Part shown: positions 8,146 through 20,209 of the stretch, piece by piece | Layout: each line of letters begins with the position of its first letter | Position numbering within the stretch: the stretch's first letter is position 1 | From: Acidimicrobiaceae bacterium | GTDB taxonomy: Bacteria > Actinomycetota > Acidimicrobiia > Acidimicrobiales > Ilumatobacteraceae | Assembly: GCA_016722025.1 (NCBI GenBank) | Contig: JADKGZ010000011.1 | Coordinates: 1 to 64,000 of the forward strand | Reading direction: 5' to 3' | DNA: 64,000 bases | Position numbers and translations under genes: made by a program | The notes under the pieces: model-generated | Told to the model about the DNA's origin: nothing | The model's database searches: none | What the model saw: only the letters and a program-made list of their open reading frames with translations

Positions 8146-10014
8146 ATGCGCCGCCGTGCCGTGCTGGTCACCTTCTCACTCGTCGCCTCGCTGACGGCTG
8201 CGCTGTTGCCGGGTGCGCCGGCCGCGGCAGCGCCCGCCGGTTGCCGCAACAACGGCAGTGGCATCACCGAGTTCTGCGATCAGCACATCGGCACCGTCGG
8301 CCCGCGTGGCGCCATCGGGCTGCTGGGCGATTCGGTGCTGCTCGGCTCCGCCTCCGGCATGAGCACGCCCAGCCTGCCCACGATGCTCAGCAACAACGGC
8401 TTCGGGCCGGTGCACCTCTCCACCACGCTGGGCATGACCACGTTCAACTCGTCGGCCTCCAAGCGCGATGCGTCGGCGTTCCACTGGCTCACCCGTTGGC
8501 GCGACGCCGGCTTCTCCCCCAGCATCATCGTCGTCAACCTGGGGGCCAATCATCTGGGCACCTGCACCCCGAGCTCGGTCGACGTGTGCCTGGCACGAAT
8601 CGAGCAGCTGCTCCGCGAGGTCGCTGCCACGTTTCCCACCACCACCGTGTGGTGGGCCAAGGTGGTGCAACGCAGCTTCCCCTCCGGCGCCGCCACCGCC
8701 GGCATGACGGGCTGGAACACGGCGCTCGATCGCGCTGCATCGCGTTGGCCGAACCTCATCGTCTGGGATTGGCCCACCGCGCTGGCGACAGCCAACCCAC
8801 CGATCGTCACCGACGTCGCCGGCATCCACCCCAACTCCTCGGCCCAGTACGTGAAGCGCAGCACGCTGATGGCCGAGCACATCACCACGCGGATGAGCAG
8901 CGCCCGATTCGACGGGCGCCGCGGCGCCCTGCCGGCGGCCGACACCAGCGGCCTCGGGTTCGCCCCTGTCACCGAGACCACGATCTACAGCACGCTCGCC
9001 AACGGTGTGCGCTTCGCGGCCGGCGAGACACGCGACATCGACCTCAGCGCCGAGCCGGCGGTGGACGACTCGGCACAGGCACTGGCGCTGACGGTGAGCG
9101 CCAAGAACTCGGCCGACGCAGGATGGCTGGTGGTCTTCCGCTGCGGCGACCCGATGCCGCCCACGTCCAACGTGAACTTCGCCGCGGGAGCGTTCCGAAC
9201 GGCGCAGGCGGTCACCAAGATCACCGGCACCGGCCACATCTGCGTGCACACCAGCACCGCCACCGATGTGATCGTCTCCATCCAGGGCAACTTCCTCCCG
9301 GCCGGCGGCGCCGCGCTGCACCCGATCAGCCCGGTTCGCCCGCTCGACACCCGCAACACGGGCCGGGCCCGCGATCTCGTCGTCGCGGTGCCCGGCGGTG
9401 AGGTGCTGGCAGCCAGCGCCACGCTCACCGTCACCGGGCCTTCGGCCGGTGGCACCATCACGGTCCACGCGTGCGATCCGGTCGTGCCTGCCGTTGCCAA
9501 CCTCAGCTTCGAGCCCAACGAGACCGTCGCCGGTGCGGCCTTCGTGCCCGTCTCGGCGGCGGGCACCATCTGCGTGCACATCGACACCGCCGACACCGCG
9601 CTGGTCGACGTGATCGTCGACATCACCGGCACCTTCTCGGCGGGGCCGGGCGGGCTGCGCCTCGTGCCGGTGTTCGGCACGAGGCTGCTCGACACGCGCA
9701 CCGGCACCGGTGGCTGGGTCGGCAGGCATGGCACGGGCCAAGCCGTCGACGTGGTGGCAGCGCCCCCTGGCGCCCGCGCTGTCACCGGCACCATCACCAT
9801 CGCGAATGCCGTCTTCGACGGCTACCTCACCGCGTACCCGTGCGGCGAGGCATTGCCGCCAACTTCTTCGGTCAACGCACGCGCGGGTCTGGTGATGGCG
9901 AACTCGGTCACCGTGGGTGTCAACCCGCAGCAGCAGACGATGTGCATCTTCGGTTTCAAGAACACGGACACGTTGTTCGACGTGGTCGGCTGGTGGGTGG
10001 AGGCAACCTCATGA
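8146..10014 (+). CDS. Secreted SGNH-like protein with three LDTR repeats
   Basis: 622 residues. A signal peptide (residues 1 to about 29, LLPGAPAAAAPA) is followed by a region of about 240 residues with SGNH-hydrolase marks: IGLLGDSVLLGSASG (block I Ser), VVNLGANHLG (block III-like Asn) and DVAGIHPNSSAQY (block V Asp/His). The remainder is three beta-rich repeats of about 110-125 residues. Each has a YPCG- or FRCG-like Cys, a SNVNF/ANLSF-like strand, a second Cys in IC.H/MCIF, and VIVDITGTF-like strands; the boundaries carry PLDTRNTG and RLLDTRTGTG. The Cys pair suggests one disulfide per repeat. The next gene overlaps by 4 bases and has the same layout. The substrate is unknown. A -10-like AAGACT ends 6 nt before the ATG. 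Confidence 0.75.
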   Translation: MRRRAVLVTFSLVASLTAALLPGAPAAAAPAGCRNNGSGITEFCDQHIGTVGPRGAIGLLGDSVLLGSASGMSTPSLPTMLSNNGFGPVHLSTTLGMTTFNSSASKRDASAFHWLTRWRDAGFSPSIIVVNLGANHLGTCTPSSVDVCLARIEQLLREVAATFPTTTVWWAKVVQRSFPSGAATAGMTGWNTALDRAASRWPNLIVWDWPTALATANPPIVTDVAGIHPNSSAQYVKRSTLMAEHITTRMSSARFDGRRGALPAADTSGLGFAPVTETTIYSTLANGVRFAAGETRDIDLSAEPAVDDSAQALALTVSAKNSADAGWLVVFRCGDPMPPTSNVNFAAGAFRTAQAVTKITGTGHICVHTSTATDVIVSIQGNFLPAGGAALHPISPVRPLDTRNTGRARDLVVAVPGGEVLAASATLTVTGPSAGGTITVHACDPVVPAVANLSFEPNETVAGAAFVPVSAAGTICVHIDTADTALVDVIVDITGTFSAGPGGLRLVPVFGTRLLDTRTGTGGWVGRHGTGQAVDVVAAPPGARAVTGTITIANAVFDGYLTAYPCGEALPPTSSVNARAGLVMANSVTVGVNPQQQTMCIFGFKNTDTLFDVVGWWVEATS

Positions 10015-11711
10015 AGTCACGTTCTGCACTGCTCGTGGCGGTACTGCTCTGCCCGGTCTTCTGGGCCGCACCAGCGAACGCAGCGCCCGTGCACCCACAG
10101 GTTCCGGCGGCGGTGGCGGCCAAGCGCGTGTTCATGGTGTCCGACTCCGTCGGTCTCGGCGCCGTCTCCGCGATGCCACGCGCCTTCCCCTCCGACTGGC
10201 AGGTCACCGTCACCGGCAAGCCCGCCCAGTTCGTCGAGCAACTCGTCGACCGGTACGTGAAGCCGATGCCGGCGTCGGCATTCGGCGACAACGCCCTGGT
10301 GGCCGGTGGCTACAACTACCCATACTGGGACGTCCCCCGCTTCGATCGCTCGATCGACCAGATGGTGAACGCGTTGCTCGCGAAAGGCGTGAAGCACGTC
10401 TTCTGGGTCACCTTGCGCGAGGTGAAGCCGCAGTTCTACACGGGGTACAACTCGCTCACCGCCGGCTACAAGCTGCTCTACAGCCAGTACCCGGTGGCCA
10501 ACGCACGGCTGCGGGCGGCACTCGAACGGCATCCGGAGTTGTCGATCATCGATTGGGCGGCCACCGCCGACCAGTTCGGTCTCACCTACGACGCGATCCA
10601 CCTCAACCCCGCGGGCGCTGCGCTGTACTCGGGGCTCGCCGCCAGCACCATCCGCACCGCGGCCACGCGCAAGCCGGCCGGTACCACCACCGAGTTCACG
10701 GTCGCCGGCGTGGCAGGGGTACCGGCCGATGCATCGGCGGTCGCGCTCAACCTCACGGCCGTCAGCCCGCGCACGTCGGGCTACCTCACCGCCTATCCGT
10801 GCGGCGGCACCTTGCCGATCGTCAGCAACCTGAACTTCGTGCCCGACCAGACCGTCGCCAGCGCGGCCATCGTGCCGGTGGGCGCCAACGGCAAGGTGTG
10901 CGTGTACCAGAGCGCCGACTCGCACGTGCTGGTCGACCTCAACGGAGCGTTCGCCGCCGACTCCGGCTTCATCGCGCTCGCACCAGCACGCGCCATCGAC
11001 ACGCGCAGTGGGCAACCACCAGCGGCGCGCGTGCCGCTGGTGGTGCATCTCGGCGCCATCGCCGGTGCACCGACTGGTGCGTTCACCGCCGTCGTCAACC
11101 TCACCGTCGTCGGCGGCAGCGTCGCCTCCGGTGTCGCGCTGTACCCGTGCAACGCCGCACCTCCGGCGCAGCCGGCCCGCACCATCGCGCCCGGTGTGGT
11201 GCAGAACCTGATGATGGTGGCGGCCACCGACGACAACGGCGACGTCTGCGTCACCGTCAGCAGTCCCGCGCACGTGCTCGTCGATCTCTTCGGCGCGTTC
11301 CCGCTCGGTGCGTCGTTCCACGCGCTCGTCCCGCAGCGCCTGCTCGACACACGTGGCGGCTACCCGCTGTTCGGCGCCACACCACGCACCCAGCAGGTCG
11401 CCGGGCTGGGCGGGGTGCCCGGCTCACCGCTGCCGTCGGGCGCCGTGCTCACGCTCACCTTGCTGAACCCTGCGGGCCCCGGCTGGGCAACCATCTACCC
11501 GTGCGCGACGGGGCAGCCCAACACCTCGATGATCAACGTCGTGTCGAACCGCGAGCAGACCAACGCGGTGATCCCAGCCATCGATGGTGCCGGCACCGTG
11601 TGCCTCTACAGCAGCACCACCAGCCACGTGCTGGTGGATGTGTCGGGCTGGTCGGGCGCCGCGTTCCTGCCCCTGACACCGGCTCGATTGCTCGACACAC
11701 GAATCGGCTGA
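10011..11711 (+). CDS. Secreted SGNH-like protein with three LDTR repeats (second of a pair)
   Basis: 566 residues. A signal peptide (residues 1 to about 24, ending WAAPANA) precedes an SGNH-like domain with FMVSDSVGLGAVSA (Ser of block I; Asp replaces the usual Gly before it) and YDAIHLNPAGAALY (catalytic Asp and His). Three repeats follow with GYLTAYPCGG, SNLNFVPDQTV, KVCVYQSADSHVLVDLNG, then ARAIDTRSG, QRLLDTRGG and a terminal ARLLDTRIG. The ATG at 10011 overlaps the previous stop (ATGA), so both are made together and probably act on the same surface substrate. The domain order matches the upstream neighbour, suggesting an old tandem duplication. Repeat ends match secreted proteins at 14518 and 24732. 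Confidence 0.75.
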   Translation: MKSRSALLVAVLLCPVFWAAPANAAPVHPQVPAAVAAKRVFMVSDSVGLGAVSAMPRAFPSDWQVTVTGKPAQFVEQLVDRYVKPMPASAFGDNALVAGGYNYPYWDVPRFDRSIDQMVNALLAKGVKHVFWVTLREVKPQFYTGYNSLTAGYKLLYSQYPVANARLRAALERHPELSIIDWAATADQFGLTYDAIHLNPAGAALYSGLAASTIRTAATRKPAGTTTEFTVAGVAGVPADASAVALNLTAVSPRTSGYLTAYPCGGTLPIVSNLNFVPDQTVASAAIVPVGANGKVCVYQSADSHVLVDLNGAFAADSGFIALAPARAIDTRSGQPPAARVPLVVHLGAIAGAPTGAFTAVVNLTVVGGSVASGVALYPCNAAPPAQPARTIAPGVVQNLMMVAATDDNGDVCVTVSSPAHVLVDLFGAFPLGASFHALVPQRLLDTRGGYPLFGATPRTQQVAGLGGVPGSPLPSGAVLTLTLLNPAGPGWATIYPCATGQPNTSMINVVSNREQTNAVIPAIDGAGTVCLYSSTTSHVLVDVSGWSGAAFLPLTPARLLDTRIG

Positions 11712-11716
11712 CATCC

Positions 11717-11729
11717 GCCGGTTACCGGC
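11717..11729. promoter_or_regulatory. Palindrome over the -35 region of aceE
   Basis: GCCGGT-T-ACCGGC, 6-bp arms about a single base, which is too tight for a hairpin but fits an operator. A -10-like CAGACT (11742-11747) ends 7 nt before the aceE ATG, which places this palindrome over the -35. No regulator can be named. Confidence 0.25.
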
Positions 11730-11754
11730 TGGTAGCGGTGGCAGACTGCCAGTC

Positions 11755-14483
<2,729 letters not shown>

Positions 14484-14517
14484 GCCGGTGCGCACGCCGC
14501 CGACACTTGCGGCAGCG

Positions 14518-16527
14518 TCAGCCCCACCAGCCGTTGATGTCGATGATCGCGTGCGCCGACACGGAGCTGTAGACGCACAGCGACCCGCCCGCCGACAGCG
14601 CCACCATCGCTCCATTGGCCACTGCCTTGCCGGCGTTGAAGTTCAGGTTCGACGTGGGGGCCTGGCTGCCGCACGGGTACGCCGTGATGTAACCGTTGTT
14701 GTCCGCACCGTCGGTGGCAGTGATGTTGAACGAGACGGCGGTTGCCGATGACGGCACACCCCGCTGCCCGGCCACTTGGATCGTGATCACCTGGCCGGCA
14801 CCCAAGCGCTGGCCGCCGGTGCCGAAGTTGACCTCTGCACTCCACTTCACACGCGTGTCGACCCAACGGAAGGGAGCACTGGGCGTGAAGCCCGTCGCCG
14901 ACGAGGGCACCATGTAGCCGAACACATCGACGATCAGGTCGACCCCAGTGCTGCTGTACACGCACACCGAGCGGTTCGACGAGAGCGCGGTGGTCACCGT
15001 GTTGGGGCGCACCTCACCCCCCGACGGGTTCACACTCGAGGTGGGCGGGATGTCGCCGCAGGGGTACACCGTCACGAACCCGAGACCGTCGGGGTTGATG
15101 CTCGTGACGTTCAGCATCGCCCCGGTTGCGCCTTGCGGCGCTGCCGGCAGCGGTAGCTCCAGCACCACCCCACCGGCCAGGCGGCCGCTCGAACGGGTGT
15201 CGAGCACGCGCTCGGGCACGACAGCAGCGAAGCGAGAGGTAGCCGCGGCCGAGTAGTAGCCCGACACATCGATGAGGATGTCGGCGTCGACCGGTGAGAA
15301 CAGGCACACGTCGCCGCTGCTGTCGAGTGGCGTGGTCGCCGCGTTCGACACGGCCTCACCGTTCCCGAAGTTCAAGGTGGACACCACCGGCGTCGGGTTC
15401 GAGCAGTTCCACACGGTCAGGAAGCCCGCTCCTGCAGGGTTGACGACGGTGAAGTTGCCGCTGATGGCAGTGGCGTCGGTGGGCAGGCCGAGGCGGCCGG
15501 TCAACCGGATCCGCTTCGTCACGCCGGCGAGCAGCTTGGTCGCGCCGTTCGCGATGCGCGAGTCCACGAACCGTGCCTGCGGGATCGGCTCCCATCCGTT
15601 GGGGCCACTGGTGGGGCCGGCGGCAGGGGGCGGACCGGCAGCGGCGACCGAGTCGGAGGCCGATGGGTCGACCGTGAAGCTCCAGTTGACGGAACGGGCG
15701 GAGGTGGTGACCGACACGGTGTAGACGCCAGCGGTCAGCGGCGAACGCGGCATGACCACTGCCGCGTTGTCGCCTTGCAAGATGCTCTGGGCACTGCCGG
15801 TGGTGTTGTGCCTGCTGAGCACACATGTCTCGATCGGCCCCGACGGCCCGGTCATCGACGCTGTCGGGTTGGCGCTGAAGCCCTCGGGCATCATCGCGAT
15901 CACCGGGAGACCGGCGCCGGTGGTGCCCCAGCCACACATCTGCACCGGGTTGGGTGACTCGGCGATGAACTTCGTCAGGTTGGTCACCGTGCCGTTGCCG
16001 GGGAACAGGATCGGCGCACTCAACGACCGGCGCTGGCCGAGGCCGCGCAGGATGTCGAGCGTCGCCCCCGAGTGCCAGCGGGCGGTGCTGGCGTTCTCGC
16101 ACTGGCCGTAGCCCACGCGCTGCAGGTTCGGGCGCAGCATGCCGATGGCGTGGAAGGGACCGGTCATCCACAGTTCGACGAACGATCGCTGCGTCACGCT
16201 GGTGGCGCTGCTCACCGCGACGTTGCCGTTGTTGCCGGCCGTGTCACCGGCTGCGGTGTAGCCGGGCGCTCCGGGCACCTCGTCGTGCGCGATGTCGTTG
16301 AGCAGCATGTAGCACGAGTGGCTGTACGCCCCCGGCGACATGGACGTGTCTTCTGCGACGGGAGCGACACCCGCCATCTCGCGGTAGTAGTTGACCGTCG
16401 TCAGCCAGTCGGCGGCTGCGGGGATGAACGGCGGGTTCTGGTCAGCAGCGTGGGCCGGAGCTTCGAAGCTGGTGGCGCACAGCGCCGTGATGGCGATGAG
16501 GAGTGCGCATCGTCGTCCCCTACGCAT
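14518..16527 (-). CDS. Secreted CAP/SCP-domain protein with three LDTR repeats
   Basis: 669 residues. A signal peptide (ALLIAITALCATSFEAPAHA) is followed by a CAP domain: WLTTVNYYREMAGVAPV, AYSHSCYMLLNDIAHDE, GNVAVSS, FVELWMTGPFHAIGMLRP and VGYGQCENAS carry the His and Glu residues that ring the CAP cavity. A linker strand region leads to three repeats with FVDSRIANG, RVLDTRSSG and WVDTRVK at their boundaries and VWNCSN/VCLF, VYPCGD/VCVY and AYPCGS/LCVY Cys pairs. CAP proteins bind lipids or act extracellularly. The ATG at 16527 is chosen over a GTG two codons upstream because GGAGGAG sits 7 nt before it. It converges on aceE. Confidence 0.8.
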   Translation of the reverse strand: MRRGRRCALLIAITALCATSFEAPAHAADQNPPFIPAAADWLTTVNYYREMAGVAPVAEDTSMSPGAYSHSCYMLLNDIAHDEVPGAPGYTAAGDTAGNNGNVAVSSATSVTQRSFVELWMTGPFHAIGMLRPNLQRVGYGQCENASTARWHSGATLDILRGLGQRRSLSAPILFPGNGTVTNLTKFIAESPNPVQMCGWGTTGAGLPVIAMMPEGFSANPTASMTGPSGPIETCVLSRHNTTGSAQSILQGDNAAVVMPRSPLTAGVYTVSVTTSARSVNWSFTVDPSASDSVAAAGPPPAAGPTSGPNGWEPIPQARFVDSRIANGATKLLAGVTKRIRLTGRLGLPTDATAISGNFTVVNPAGAGFLTVWNCSNPTPVVSTLNFGNGEAVSNAATTPLDSSGDVCLFSPVDADILIDVSGYYSAAATSRFAAVVPERVLDTRSSGRLAGGVVLELPLPAAPQGATGAMLNVTSINPDGLGFVTVYPCGDIPPTSSVNPSGGEVRPNTVTTALSSNRSVCVYSSTGVDLIVDVFGYMVPSSATGFTPSAPFRWVDTRVKWSAEVNFGTGGQRLGAGQVITIQVAGQRGVPSSATAVSFNITATDGADNNGYITAYPCGSQAPTSNLNFNAGKAVANGAMVALSAGGSLCVYSSVSAHAIIDINGWWG

Positions 16528-16688
16528 GTCCACGCTCCTCCTCGATCCGCCCGCCCGGTGCGTGTTGAGATATCGACAACTTCTCGTGTCGCTTGAGCAC
16601 CCTGCGTGTGACTTGACCGACTCTTGACGGACTTCGACGGAGAGTCACCGCCGGTGCGTGTGCCCGGTTCGGTCGCAGGCCGGTCCAC

Positions 16689-16694
16689 TACCCT
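16689..16694 (+). promoter_or_regulatory. -10 box of the GT-C gene (leaderless type)
   Basis: TACCCT, 7 nt before the ATG at 16702. It decides that start over an upstream TTG at 16624. Confidence 0.5.
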
Positions 16695-16701
16695 CAAGGC
16701 G

Positions 16702-18222
16702 ATGTTTTCGATGGCGCCTCCTCACCTGCGCAAGGTGGCGTTGGCGGCGCTGGTGGTGGCTGTCGGGTTGGCGCTGCGGGTCTTCTTGCTGCGCTCGGGC
16801 TTCGGCGATCTCAACGGCGACGAGGCGTACGCCGGGCTGCAATCACTGGGCGTGCTGCGCGACGGCCGGTTCCCGGTGGTCATCGACGGCAACGTCTACT
16901 CAGCGGTGATCGAGGCCTACCTGTTCAGCCCCGTCCTGGTGTTCGCGGGCGGCAGCGTGGTGGTGCTGAAGATGCTTTTCGTGGGCATGTGGGGTGTGGC
17001 GGCAGTGGCCACCCGCGGCGCGGCGCGGCGGCTGATCGATCGCAGAGCGGCGGCACTGGCCGGCGCCCTCATCTGGCTGGCACCGGGAGCGATGATGGTG
17101 CTCAGCACTCGCGCGTACGTCTGCTACGGGCTGGGTCTGGCAGTGGCCGCCGGCACGGTGTGGGCAACGGCGGTCGTGGCCGACCAGCCGACACCGGCGC
17201 CGCGAGCGTCAGCGGCCGTCGGGTTCCTCGCCGGGCTCGGCTTCTACATCCACCCGATGTTCATCACCGTGTTGATACCGGTGGTGAGCGTGGCAGCGCT
17301 GGTGCACCGCCGCCAACTGCGCCGGTGGTGGCTGCCGGCGGTGGCAGCCGCGTTCGCCGCCAACGTGCCGTTCATCGGCTGGAACGCGGCCAACGGGTGG
17401 CCGTCGCTGCAGTCGCAGCTGTATCCCCCCGGCTCGTACCTCGACCGCCTCACCGGCTTCATCACCGGGCTGCTGCCGCGCGGGTTCGGGTTGCGCACGT
17501 TTGACGGTCGCTGGGTGTTCGGGAAGCCGCTGGGCGTGCTGATCTACGCGGTCATCATCGGTGCTGTCGTGTACGGCTGCGTGGTGCTGGTGCGCGGCGG
17601 CAGGCGACCCAGTCGTTGGATCGTGCCGGTGGCACTCATCTCGTGCCTTCCGCTGATGGCGATGCTGCCGCACCTCATCTACGTGCTCGACGGGCGCTAC
17701 ACCATCTTGCCGCTCCCGTTCGTCGCCATCGCCGTCAGCGCTGCCGTGGCGCACGTGGCGCGGTTGGCGGAAGGATCATCCAGGGAGGGGTCGGCGCGCG
17801 CCGAACGGCGGGCGACGGTCGTGCTGGTGGGCGCGACGGCACTGTGGGTCGCTGTCACCGTCGTGCCGTTCATGCAACGCCAGCAGGCCTTCGATCGCGT
17901 CGATGCCAATGCTTGGCAGGATGCCGTGATCAACCGGCTCGACGAGGTGGGCATCGACCGCGTCGCCGGCGCGTACTGGCTGGTGCTGCCGATCGAGTAC
18001 CGCAGCGACCAGGCGATCCGCACGGCGGTGGCGGGCAACCCATACGTGATCCGGTTCCCGCTCTCGCAGCGGCTGGTGGAGCAGACTCCACCCGAGCAGG
18101 TGGCGTTTCTCTTCGCTCCGGGCACCCCCGACCCGGTGTGGTTCTACCTCCCCGTCGATGAGTACCGTCAGGAAGACCTCGGCGGCGTGATCCTCTACCT
18201 TCCGCCGGCGGCGGAAGGCTGA
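16702..18222 (+). CDS. Multi-spanning membrane protein, GT-C (family 39-like) glycosyltransferase
   Basis: 506 residues with about ten hydrophobic helices and a short soluble C-terminus. Near the N-terminus FGDLNGDEAYAGLQSLGVL carries an Asp-Glu pair in the first outer loop, as in GT-C enzymes that use polyprenyl-phosphate sugars on the outer face. Other marks are RRLIDRRAAALAGALIWLAPG and GFYIHPMF. The ATG at 16702 is supported by TACCCT 7 nt upstream. The next gene, 27 bases on, is a DPM-type GT2 that could make the lipid-linked sugar donor, so the two look like a donor-maker/transferase pair at the left edge of the glycan locus. The acceptor is unknown. Confidence 0.65.
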   Translation: MFSMAPPHLRKVALAALVVAVGLALRVFLLRSGFGDLNGDEAYAGLQSLGVLRDGRFPVVIDGNVYSAVIEAYLFSPVLVFAGGSVVVLKMLFVGMWGVAAVATRGAARRLIDRRAAALAGALIWLAPGAMMVLSTRAYVCYGLGLAVAAGTVWATAVVADQPTPAPRASAAVGFLAGLGFYIHPMFITVLIPVVSVAALVHRRQLRRWWLPAVAAAFAANVPFIGWNAANGWPSLQSQLYPPGSYLDRLTGFITGLLPRGFGLRTFDGRWVFGKPLGVLIYAVIIGAVVYGCVVLVRGGRRPSRWIVPVALISCLPLMAMLPHLIYVLDGRYTILPLPFVAIAVSAAVAHVARLAEGSSREGSARAERRATVVLVGATALWVAVTVVPFMQRQQAFDRVDANAWQDAVINRLDEVGIDRVAGAYWLVLPIEYRSDQAIRTAVAGNPYVIRFPLSQRLVEQTPPEQVAFLFAPGTPDPVWFYLPVDEYRQEDLGGVILYLPPAAEG

Positions 18223-18249
18223 CCCCTTCAGAAGGCAGGAAGGCCCACC

Positions 18250-18966
18250 ATGTGGCATGGAAAGACGTTGGCAGTCGTGCTGCCCACCTACAACGAGGCC
18301 GGCAGCATCGCCGAGTGCATCATGGCCTTCCACGACCTGGGCATCGTCGACGACATCGTGGTCGTCAACAACAACGCGCACCCCGATACGTCGCCGGCAG
18401 TGGCGCCGACCGTTGCTCGGGAGGTGTTCGAGGCCACGCAGGGCTACGGCGCGGCCATCCGCCGCGGGTTCCGCGAGACCGCGACGGCCGATCTGGTGTG
18501 CGTGTGCGAGCCGGATGCCACCTTCCATCCCGACGACATCCTGAAGCTGTTGCCCTTCACCGCCGACGTGGATCTGGTGCTGGGCTCGCGCACCGTGCAG
18601 ACGTTCATCCTCAGCGGGGCCAACATGGGGTTCTTCCTCCGATGGGGCAACTGGGCCGTCGCCAAGCTCACCGAGACGCTGTTCAACACCGTCTACCTGT
18701 CCGATGTCGGGTGCACGTTTCGAGTGATCACCCGCAGCGGGCTCGACCGCCTGACACCCGAGTTCAACGGCAACGGCTCGTCGTTCGGTTTCGAGATGAT
18801 GCTGCACGCCGCTCGGCTGCGGGTGCCGCTGGTGCAGGTGCCGGTGAAGTACCTGCCGCGGGTGGGCGAGAGCTCGGTCACCGGCGACCGTGTGAAGACG
18901 TTCCGGCTGGGTATGGCCATGATCGGGCTGTGCCTGCGCGAGCGGTTCCGTCGCAACCGGCGCTAG
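18250..18966 (+). CDS. Glycosyltransferase family 2, dolichol-phosphate mannosyltransferase type
   Basis: 238 residues, a GT-A fold with no membrane helices. The opening AVVLPTYNEAGSIAECI and the DDIVVVNNNAHPDTS strand are typical GT2; VCVCEPDATFHPDDI holds the metal-binding acidic region where DPM enzymes read DADLQHPP, and GCTFRVITR with LGSRTV follow. This class puts a sugar on polyprenyl phosphate. A purine-rich AGGAAGG site precedes the ATG. It follows the GT-C gene on the same strand, so it probably feeds it. Unlike many DPM-type proteins it lacks C-terminal membrane segments. Confidence 0.85.
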   Translation: MWHGKTLAVVLPTYNEAGSIAECIMAFHDLGIVDDIVVVNNNAHPDTSPAVAPTVAREVFEATQGYGAAIRRGFRETATADLVCVCEPDATFHPDDILKLLPFTADVDLVLGSRTVQTFILSGANMGFFLRWGNWAVAKLTETLFNTVYLSDVGCTFRVITRSGLDRLTPEFNGNGSSFGFEMMLHAARLRVPLVQVPVKYLPRVGESSVTGDRVKTFRLGMAMIGLCLRERFRRNRR

Positions 18967-19156
18967 CGCGGCGCTCCCCGATCGCTGCCGCGAGCCACTC
19001 CCCTCCGCTCCCCCGTCCGCCTCGCCGCGGGCAGTACGGGTGTGTCCGTTTCGTGGCGCGGCAACCACGGTTGGCACCCCCCGGAACCGCAGTTGTCGTT
19101 CCCTTCGTGCGAGTACCCCAGACACGTCGACCGCCGAACGCGGCGCCGGCGACGGC

Positions 19157-20110
19157 TCAGCGGCGCACGCACTCCCAGGTGACGAACTGGTGCGCAGGCA
19201 GCCAGCCCATCGCCGCGGCCTGTCGATCGGTGGCCACCACGGTCAGATCGCCCGGCCGAGCATGGCGCACCATGTCGGCCACGTCGAAGATGTCGCCGTC
19301 GGGCGCGGGCAGCGGCGCTTCGCTGCGCAGCACGCGTGCGAACTCAGCGGTCACCAATGCGGTCGTGGTGAACCCTGCTGCTCGCAGCATGGCCGTGAGA
19401 TCCCACCCGAAGTTCCAGAACACGGGCGTGTTGTCGGCGTGGAACTCGGGCGTGGACGGTGCTGCGGTGACGCCGCGCAGCAGGGGTACCTGCAAGTAGA
19501 CCCTGCCGCCGGGTGCCAGCACTCGATGCAGTTCCGACAATGCCGACACCGTGTCGGGTACGTGCTCCAGCACGTGAGGCGTGAGCACGACGTCGAGCGA
19601 GGCGTCGGGCAGCGCGATCTGCTGCAGGTCGATCTGGATGTCGGCCCGGTGAGCGCCGAGATCGAAGTCGCTGGCCCGGTACTGGAAGTGGCGACGCATC
19701 AGTTCGCGGTACTCGTCGCCCATGCGCGGGCTGGTCTCCAGCACCCGCGGCTGCTTGCGCAACCCACCGCGCGTCGCTGCGCACCACAGCAAGAAGCGGT
19801 CGCGAGCGACCGAGCCGCACTGCGGGCACGTCGCCGACTCCACGTGGGCACCTCCGAGGAACGCCGCGCCCGACCACCCGCAGATGTTGCACACCGCCGC
19901 GCCACGACCCGCGCTGCGACCCGCGCCACGACCCGCACCGCGACCCGCACCACCCAGGCGACCGATCCGCCGGCCACGATCGGCCTGCCACCACAGCGGC
20001 ACAGCGGCCAGCCCGACCCGCTGAGCGACCGGGCGCACGAGGCGCTTCACCCCTCGCGGCACGAACCGCCCGAGGCGCCGCAACGAGGTGACCGACGCTC
20101 CTGACTGCAC
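19157..20110 (-). CDS. SAM-dependent methyltransferase with a CxxC/CxxC zinc-type insert
   Basis: 317 residues. A basic N-terminal segment leads into a Gly-Arg-Gly-Ala low-complexity stretch, then CNICGWSG...CPQCGS, a likely four-Cys zinc site, and a class I methyltransferase domain of the Methyltransf_11 kind with DIQIDLQQIALPDASLDVV, TPHVLEHVPD and LHRVLAPGGRVYLQVPL. Such CxxC-methyltransferases occur in polysaccharide loci, where they often methylate sugars. The GTG at 20110 is chosen because TACGCT ends 6 nt before it; a longer frame to 20182 has no such signal. It diverges from a coiled-coil protein and its glycosyltransferase. Confidence 0.75.
   Translation of the reverse strand: MQSGASVTSLRRLGRFVPRGVKRLVRPVAQRVGLAAVPLWWQADRGRRIGRLGGAGRGAGRGAGRSAGRGAAVCNICGWSGAAFLGGAHVESATCPQCGSVARDRFLLWCAATRGGLRKQPRVLETSPRMGDEYRELMRRHFQYRASDFDLGAHRADIQIDLQQIALPDASLDVVLTPHVLEHVPDTVSALSELHRVLAPGGRVYLQVPLLRGVTAAPSTPEFHADNTPVFWNFGWDLTAMLRAAGFTTTALVTAEFARVLRSEAPLPAPDGDIFDVADMVRHARPGDLTVVATDRQAAAMGWLPAHQFVTWECVRR
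19903..19950. repeat. 12-bp tandem repeat within the methyltransferase gene
   Basis: Four copies of a YRCGACCCGCRC unit in a row, encoding the Gly-Arg-Gly-Ala stretch between the N-terminal segment and the zinc-type Cys motifs. Slippage here would change the linker length in frame. Confidence 0.7.
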
Positions 20111-20116
20111 CGGGGC

Positions 20117-20122
20117 AGCGTA
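20117..20122 (-). promoter_or_regulatory. -10 box of the methyltransferase gene (leaderless type)
   Basis: TACGCT on the minus strand, 6 nt before the GTG at 20110. Confidence 0.5.
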
Positions 20123-20196
20123 GCCGTGACCGCCGCGCTCGGCATGTGTCACGAGTGCAGCCGTCGCGAGCCCGCGACCCACCGCAGCCTGCGGGC

Positions 20197-20202
20197 TAAC
20201 GT
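20197..20202 (+). promoter_or_regulatory. -10 box of the coiled-coil/GT4 operon (leaderless type)
   Basis: TAACGT, 7 nt before the ATG at 20210; sets that start over an in-frame GTG at 20126. Confidence 0.5.
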
Positions 20203-20209
20203 CGTCGCC

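Noticed and set aside
19903..19950. CRISPR-like array
   Set aside because: Units are 12 bp, directly adjacent with no spacers, and lie in frame in a coding region.
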